Positions 4,804 through 6,332 of a stretch of DNA of 6,332 nucleotides are shown here, one piece after another; the stretch's first letter is position 1; each line of letters opens with the position of its first letter. Source of the stretch: an uncultured Eubacterium sp. (GTDB taxonomy: Bacteria > Bacillota_A > Clostridia > Lachnospirales > Lachnospiraceae); contig CAOKJJ010000242.1 in assembly GCA_948468465.1 (NCBI GenBank), positions 1 through 6,332 of the forward strand, given 5' to 3'. The position numbers were made by a program, and so were the translations under genes. Under the pieces are notes generated by a model. The model saw only the letters and a program-made list of their open reading frames with translations. It was not told the DNA's origin and did not search any database.

Positions 4804-5936
4804 CAGATAGCAGGGTCGTTTAAAAATGCCTGGATATAAGGGAGCGCCGCTCCGATGGAAATGTTGTGTTTTGGCATTTTGCTTATCAGGAGAAAATCCT
4901 GTGCTTCTGTAAATGGTGTCATCTGCTGGATTTGCTTATGAAGAAAGGTGAGGTCCTCTTCCTGCAGATACTGGGCAATGTATCCTCCAAGAATAAAATC
5001 AGTGTCATAAATCAGGTGAAGCATGTTGACTGCTTTTGCCAGATTTGTCAGAAACAGGTTCCAGCGGTCTAAGGCGGATGGTTCTTTCTGCCGCACATTT
5101 GCAAAAAAGCGTTCGGGTGTTTCGGATTCTGCCAGCAGTGATGTCAAAGACAGCAGGGTTTCCATGCATCCCCTCCTGCCGCAGTAACATCTGGAACCGT
5201 CCGGCTGCATCGGTATGTGCTCGATCGTGGAGCTGTGGCCGTGTTTTCCTGTTAAAATGGTTCCTTTTGATATAATGGCAGCCCCAAGGTGTCTGCTTAA
5301 TGAGAGGTAAAATGCGTCTGTAAGTCCGGGTGATACCCATAGTTCCGAAATCGCGGCGCTTTCCGCGTCGTGGATAAAGGAGCAGGGATATGGGAGGTGT
5401 CTGGACAACTCTGAGATGGAGAGTCCGGTGCATGAGAGAATTTCTCCATATAAGATCGTCTGCTTATCCGGTGTAACCAGCCCCTGCATGGCAAAGCCGA
5501 TGCCAAGAATCTGTTCGTCTGTGGTTCCCAGTGAATCTTTAAATGCAAGTATTTTATCACATATGTCTTTAAAATAGGAGTCGCTGCATGTAAAGGCAGT
5601 TTTATATGTCATGCGGTTCATCTTTTCGCCATATAGGTTGACGGCAATCATCTTTACTTCTTTCTTAAGTATTTCCACTCCTATACTGATGCGGTAGTCA
5701 GTAACAATGGAATAGGCAGCGGCTTTTCGTCCGACCAGTTCGGTATCCATCCGGCCGGTTTTTTGAATCAGCCCGTCATTTTCCATTGTCGTCAGATTTG
5801 TTGTGACGGTCGGACGGCTCAGACGCAGGTCGTAGGAAATGTCCTGCTGGGATACTTTTCTGTTTTTATAAATATAATCATAGATCAGGCTGCGGTTATT
5901 CTGTTTAATCTGGTTCGGAGTAATGCTCTTTTTCAT
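4803..5936 (-). CDS. ROK-family transcriptional regulator (XylR/NagC-like)
   Basis: The start is ATG at 5936, 8 nt after AGAGG (5949-5945). The product is 377 aa, normal for ROK repressors. Residues 1-60 hold a winged helix-turn-helix (VSQQDISYDLRLSRPTVTTN at 28-47, wing near GLIQKTG). The ROK sugar-binding domain follows: GIGFAMQGLV at 145-154, IHDAESAA at 188-195 with the conserved Asp190, and the zinc site H240, C250, C252, C257 in CYCGRRGCMET. The ATP-binding DxGxT-type motif expected near 85-95 is replaced (GVEILKKEVK), consistent with a repressor and not a sugar kinase. ROK repressors bind a sugar or sugar phosphate and release DNA. Its divergence from the SDR gene and the paired near-palindromes between them suggest control of both. 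The ligand cannot be read from the sequence. Confidence 0.9.
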   Translation of the reverse strand: MKKSITPNQIKQNNRSLIYDYIYKNRKVSQQDISYDLRLSRPTVTTNLTTMENDGLIQKTGRMDTELVGRKAAAYSIVTDYRISIGVEILKKEVKMIAVNLYGEKMNRMTYKTAFTCSDSYFKDICDKILAFKDSLGTTDEQILGIGFAMQGLVTPDKQTILYGEILSCTGLSISELSRHLPYPCSFIHDAESAAISELWVSPGLTDAFYLSLSRHLGAAIISKGTILTGKHGHSSTIEHIPMQPDGSRCYCGRRGCMETLLSLTSLLAESETPERFFANVRQKEPSALDRWNLFLTNLAKAVNMLHLIYDTDFILGGYIAQYLQEEDLTFLHKQIQQMTPFTEAQDFLLISKMPKHNISIGAALPYIQAFLNDPAI

Positions 5937-5948
5937 AATTCAATCCTC

Positions 5949-5975
5949 TATTTTGTTAAATAATTTAGTAAAATA
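5949..5975. promoter_or_regulatory. 27-bp near-palindrome, candidate ROK operator 1
   Basis: The site reads TATTTT-GT-TAAAT-A-ATTTA-GT-AAAATA: both arms are complementary except for the two GT steps. It covers the predicted start of the ROK transcript (near 5971) and touches the ribosome binding site, so a bound protein would shut off the regulator's own gene. ROK repressors commonly bind AT-rich palindromes of this size. A close relative lies at 6094-6120. Confidence 0.6.
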
Positions 5976-5977
5976 TT

Positions 5978-6007
5978 ATTATATCATTAATAGTGAGTAA
6001 AAGTCTA
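5978..6007 (-). promoter_or_regulatory. promoter of the ROK gene
   Basis: On the minus strand TAGACT (6007-6002) and a perfect TATAAT (5983-5978) are 18 bp apart. The -35 box is weak, as is common for repressor genes. The predicted start near 5971 falls in candidate operator 1. Confidence 0.5.
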
Positions 6008-6057
6008 TTGAGCGATTTGTATGATTTTTTCACTTAAAAATTGTGTATTATTGCATA

Positions 6058-6086
6058 TTGACGAAATGAATTTCCATTGTTATTAT
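6058..6086 (+). promoter_or_regulatory. promoter of the SDR gene or operon
   Basis: TTGACG (6058-6063) and TATTAT (6081-6086) are 17 bp apart, close to the sigma-A consensus. Transcription would start near 6093, directly before candidate operator 2, leaving a leader of about 50 nt. Confidence 0.65.
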
Positions 6087-6093
6087 GTAAGTA

Positions 6094-6120
6094 CAATTTG
6101 ATAAATGATTTTACAAAATA
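6094..6120. promoter_or_regulatory. candidate ROK operator 2 at the SDR transcription start
   Basis: Compared with the reverse complement of 5949-5975, this segment matches at 21 of 27 positions, including ACAAAATA at its right end (6113-6120) and TAAAT at 6102-6106. It is less symmetric than operator 1. Its place just after the predicted start fits repression of the SDR operon by the divergent ROK protein. Confidence 0.5.
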
Positions 6121-6142
6121 ACTTTCAAGAAGGGAGAACATC

Positions 6143-6332
6143 ATGGGAATTATTGAAAAAATGAGACTGGATGGAAAAAAAGGATTTGTAACAGGAGCAG
6201 CAAGAGGAATTGGAAAGAGCACGGCAAAGGCATTTGCAGAAGCCGGTGCGGATGTGGCAATTGTGGACCTGGATTATGAAGAGGCGAAAAAGACAGCGGA
6301 GGAGCTTGCTGGGAAGACCGGCAGGAAAGTGA
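6143..6332 (+). CDS. short-chain dehydrogenase/reductase (SDR), N-terminal part
   Basis: ATG 6143 follows AGGGAG (6131-6136) with a 6-nt spacer. The frame runs off the window after 63 codons, so the gene is incomplete only because of the window edge. It shows the classical SDR start: TGAARGIG (residues 17-24), the glycine-rich dinucleotide-binding turn, after VTG, and Asp42 at the end of the second strand (VAIVDLD), which favours NAD(H) over NADP(H). The catalytic Ser-Tyr-Lys residues lie beyond the window. Such SDRs beside a ROK repressor usually oxidise or reduce a sugar, sugar alcohol or sugar acid; the actual substrate is unknown. Fatty-acid FabG is less likely given the divergent sugar regulator and the Asp42. 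Confidence 0.85.
   Translation, partial: MGIIEKMRLDGKKGFVTGAARGIGKSTAKAFAEAGADVAIVDLDYEEAKKTAEELAGKTGRKV

Overview
The window looks like chromosomal DNA of a low-to-moderate-GC Gram-positive anaerobe of the Clostridia, most likely a Lachnospiraceae-type gut or rumen bacterium. The reasons are strong GGAGG-type ribosome binding sites, AT-rich intergenic DNA with TTGACA/TATAAT-like promoters, a DUF2325 protein, a secreted GH5 glucanase and a FliD-like cysteine-free protein. This placement is inferred from gene types and was not tested by a search.

Layout from left to right. Positions 1-386 hold the GC-rich tail of a possible gene (stop at 90-92), a gene-free stretch with several inverted repeats, and a promoter plus two small palindromes in front of the first full gene. 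387-1550 (+) encodes a 387-aa protein that carries two FliD C-terminal-like units at an exact 150-residue offset and ends at a strong hairpin terminator (1600-1647). 1732-2358 (+) encodes an unrecognised 208-aa protein and faces 2541-4094 (-), a secreted GH5 endoglucanase (probably subfamily 4-like) with an extra C-terminal beta-rich region. A 12-bp inverted repeat between them may be a two-way terminator.

The most interesting DNA lies at 4095-4506. Two divergent promoters have -35 boxes 5 bp apart. To the left, the cellulase mRNA would have an approximately 210-nt leader with a 19-bp bulged stem and a possible pseudoknot, matching no riboswitch I know. To the right, the leader of the small DUF2325 gene (4507-4785, TTG start) carries two copies of GTTAG-N6-CTAAC flanking a long imperfect hairpin.

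4803-5936 (-) encodes a ROK-family winged-helix repressor. It is divergent from an SDR dehydrogenase (6143 to the window end, incomplete). The 206-bp gap between them holds a promoter for each gene and two related 27-bp near-palindromes (21 of 27 bases shared), one at each predicted transcription start. This suggests that the ROK protein represses both itself and a carbohydrate-use operon starting with the SDR gene. The window thus joins polysaccharide breakdown and sugar-responsive regulation with a flagellum-like protein of unknown role. I see no CRISPR array, tRNA, rRNA or complete mobile element.
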